From contig NZ_BLAE01000014.1 of NCBI RefSeq assembly GCF_009687865.1, positions 146,248 to 210,247 of the forward strand: a stretch of 64,000 nucleotides of DNA, in the 5' to 3' direction. Under the pieces are notes generated by a model. That model had not been told where the DNA came from. It worked only from the letters and a program-made list of their open reading frames with translations, and made no database searches. Every line of letters begins with the position of its first letter. Position 1 is the stretch's first letter. The DNA is from Acrocarpospora macrocephala (GTDB taxonomy: Bacteria > Actinomycetota > Actinomycetes > Streptosporangiales > Streptosporangiaceae). Positions 62,018-64,000 of the stretch are shown here, piece by piece. Both the position numbers and the translations under genes were made by a program.

Positions 62018-64000
62018 TCACACCATCGGGAGGACCCGTCGCACGGTGCCGCACACTCCGTCGCTGGCCCGGGCCGCGGCCTGCCTTTCTGCGGAGGGGA
62101 TGCCGTAGGAGGTGGTGCGTTGGCGGAGGGGGCGGCCGGTGGGGGCGACCATGGCGGCCAGTTCGGTGATGGTTTTGTAGGAGCCGTTTTCGGAGCCGGC
62201 CATTCGGCTGATGGTTTCTTCCATGAGGGTGCCGCCCAGGTCGTTCACTCCGGCGGTGAGGACGGTGCGGCAGAGGTCGTCGCGGAGTTTGACCCAGGAG
62301 CACTGGATGTTGGCAATGGCGCCGTGGAGGAGGATTCGGGCCAGGGCGTGGACGGCGATGTTCTCGCGGGAAGTGGGGCCGGGGCGGGCGACGCCGGCCA
62401 GGTAGATGGGGGAGCTGTGGTGGACGAAGGGGAGGAGGACGAACTCGCTGAAGCCGCCTGTTTGTTCTTGGATGCGGCGGATGAGGCGGATGTGCTGGAC
62501 CCAGTGGCTGTGGGTGTCGACGTGGCCGTACATCATCGTTGAGGTGGTGGGGATGCCGAGGCGGTGGGCGGTGGTGATGACGTCGATCCACTCGCGGGTG
62601 GGGAGTTTGCCCTTGGTGAGGACCCAGCGGACGTCGTCGTCGAGGATTTCGGCGGCGGTGCCGGGGAGGGAGTCGAGGCCTGCTTCGCGGGCGCCGGTCA
62701 GCCAGTCTTCGATGGACAGGTTTGTACGGCTTGCCCCATTGATCACCTCCATCGGCGAGAACGCGTGCACGTGGATGTCCGGCACGCGCGCCTTGACCGC
62801 CCGCGCGATGTCGAAGTAGGCCGTGCCGGGCAGATCCGGATGAATACCGCCCTGCATGCACACCTCGGTGGCCCCGGCCGCCCAGGCTTCCTCGGCGCGG
62901 TCGGCGACCTGGTCAAGGCTGAGGGTGTACGCATCGGCGTCGGTACGCCGCTGGGCGAACGCGCAAAAGCGGCAGCCGGTGTAGCAGACGTTGGTGAAGT
63001 TGATATTCCGGTTCACGACATAGGTGACATCGTCCCCGGCGGCTTCGTGGCGCAGGCCGTCGGCGATCCTGGCCAGTTCGGCCAGGCCGTCGTCGTCGGC
63101 GCCGATACCGTTCTGGTCGCCCGCGAGCCCGAGCAGGGCCAACGCCTGCGCGTCGGTGAGCGCGGCCGGATCCTTCTCGGCCTGCCGCAACGCCTCCCGG
63201 ACATCCCCGCCCACCGGCGCGCTTCCCGCGGGCAATCGTTCCCGCAGCGCGTCCCAATCCCCGTAAACGTGGTCGAAGTCATCCCTGCGATCGTTGGTAC
63301 GTCCTTCGGAGTCCACCGCCGTATGCAGATCCGTACGCCCGATGGAAACGAACCCTCCATCCGGTTCCTGCCACGGACGCCCGACCGGAACCGCGTCCTC
63401 GCGGGCCAGCCCGGTCGCCGGATCGGCGAGCGCGGCCACGTGCTCGCGCAGTCGAGGGTCGAGCCACGGCTCCCCGGCGAGCACATATTCCGGATAAATC
63501 GTCAGACGTTCCCGGAGGGTGAATCCGGCCTCGGCGCTGCGGGTGGCCAGTTCGTCGATGTGCGGCCATGGGCGTTCGGGATTGACGTGGTCGGGGGTGA
63601 GCGGGGAAACGCCGCCCCAGTCGTCGATTCCGGCCCGGAGCATCAGCGCGTACTCCGCGCCGATCAGGTTCGGCGGGGCCTGGATGCGCGTCCGAGGGCC
63701 GAGGACCAGGCGGGCGACCGCGATGGTGGCGGCCAGTTCGTGCAGGTCGGCGTCGGGCAGGCCGCGCATGGCGGTGTCGGGTTTGGCGCGGAAGTTCTGG
63801 ACGATGACTTCCTGGATCCCGCTGTACTCGCGGGCGACCCGGCGGATCGCGAAGATCGACTCGGCGCGGTCCTCGATGGTTTCGCCGATGCCGATGAGGA
63901 TTCCGGTCGTGAACGGGACATTCGACCGCCCCGCGTCTTCCAGGACGCGGAGCCGTACCGCGGGATCCTTGTCGGGGGAACCGTAGTGGGCTGCTCCCTT
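62018..64000 (-). CDS. fbiC: FO synthase FbiC, N-terminal part beyond window
   Basis: Open to base 64000, so about 660 of the usual 850 residues are visible. The part seen begins in the CofG half ([34 protein letters not shown]). It then contains the whole CofH half, with the radical SAM cluster motif [10 protein letters not shown] near 62960 and [11 protein letters not shown]. FbiC makes the deazaflavin FO from tyrosine and a pyrimidine intermediate, the first step of F420 synthesis. The gene lies 4 kb from fbiB, separated by the accessory island. Confidence 0.95.
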   Translation of the reverse strand, partial: KGAAHYGSPDKDPAVRLRVLEDAGRSNVPFTTGILIGIGETIEDRAESIFAIRRVAREYSGIQEVIVQNFRAKPDTAMRGLPDADLHELAATIAVARLVLGPRTRIQAPPNLIGAEYALMLRAGIDDWGGVSPLTPDHVNPERPWPHIDELATRSAEAGFTLRERLTIYPEYVLAGEPWLDPRLREHVAALADPATGLAREDAVPVGRPWQEPDGGFVSIGRTDLHTAVDSEGRTNDRRDDFDHVYGDWDALRERLPAGSAPVGGDVREALRQAEKDPAALTDAQALALLGLAGDQNGIGADDDGLAELARIADGLRHEAAGDDVTYVVNRNINFTNVCYTGCRFCAFAQRRTDADAYTLSLDQVADRAEEAWAAGATEVCMQGGIHPDLPGTAYFDIARAVKARVPDIHVHAFSPMEVINGASRTNLSIEDWLTGAREAGLDSLPGTAAEILDDDVRWVLTKGKLPTREWIDVITTAHRLGIPTTSTMMYGHVDTHSHWVQHIRLIRRIQEQTGGFSEFVLLPFVHHSSPIYLAGVARPGPTSRENIAVHALARILLHGAIANIQCSWVKLRDDLCRTVLTAGVNDLGGTLMEETISRMAGSENGSYKTITELAAMVAPTGRPLRQRTTSYGIPSAERQAAARASDGVCGTVRRVLPMV

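Noticed and set aside
61907-62542. Rightward frame covering the end of fbiC
   Set aside because: Gly/Val/Asp-rich antisense of fbiC coding sequence.

Overview
The window is high-GC actinobacterial chromosome. Gene order and content (SecA / HPF / ComF / LpqB-MtrB-MtrA; the Rv3255c-Rv3262-like block of SIS protein, phosphomannomutase, DUF3499, WhiB, FbiA and FbiB; F420 biosynthesis; DasR-type GntR regulation) point to a filamentous, probably sporulating actinomycete. Streptosporangiales is my best guess, and it is an inference from gene order, not a measured placement.

Layout. (1) 1-3 kb: the 5' part of a DUF222/HNH-type gene, a 700-bp repeat-bearing gap, and a secreted family-3 beta-N-acetylglucosaminidase lipoprotein. 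(2) 3.5-12 kb: an apparently complete sugar phosphotransferase system for N-acetylglucosamine-like sugars (EI, HPr, HAD phosphatase, EIIA, EIIB, SIS isomerase/deaminase), divergent from a DasR-like GntR regulator and EIIC. A perfect 22-bp palindrome made of two abutting DasR-type half-operators lies between the two arms. A SARP/TPR regulator follows. (3) 12-24.6 kb: secretion, ribosome hibernation and envelope signalling (Rv3235-like protein, SecA, YcaQ/AlkX-like glycosylase, NarL-type regulator, HPF, ComF, LpqB, MtrB, MtrA). (4) 24.9-32.2 kb: the conserved membrane protein / DUF4129 / DUF4350 / MoxR / DUF58 cluster with SpoIIM-like and RDD proteins. (5) 32.4-37.3 kb: secreted proteins (LVIVD propeller, DUF305 lipoprotein, a seven-bladed PLL-like lectin), an F420-reductase-like enzyme and an HxlR regulator. 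(6) 37.3-46 kb: an NhaD/ArsB-type transporter preceded by a coupled small ORF, a CBS protein, a two-component system, two different adenosylhomocysteinases side by side, MerR and a CDF transporter. (7) 45-57.9 kb: SIS protein, Trm112, phosphomannomutase, DUF3499, Zincin-like protein, DUF5719, a giant glycosyltransferase, WhiB, a repeat-tailed membrane protein, FbiA and FbiB. (8) 58-61.9 kb: a compositionally distinct accessory island (orphan Cys-rich protein, Phd-like antitoxin with a decayed toxin, RloA/RloB abortive-infection-type pair). (9) 62-64 kb: the 3' part of fbiC, which runs off the window.

The features most worth following up are the translationally coupled 29-codon leader ORF before the transporter (38.6 kb), a cryptic 65-codon ORF starting at a CTG that overlaps the stop of the NarL-type regulator (17.4 kb), a symmetric shared -10 element serving two divergent near-leaderless genes (31.17 kb), the paired short and long adenosylhomocysteinases, the overlapping DasR operators, and the antitoxin/decayed-toxin/RloAB island. 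No tRNA, rRNA, CRISPR array or intact insertion sequence was recognised. All functions are read from sequence motifs by eye; no database search was run.
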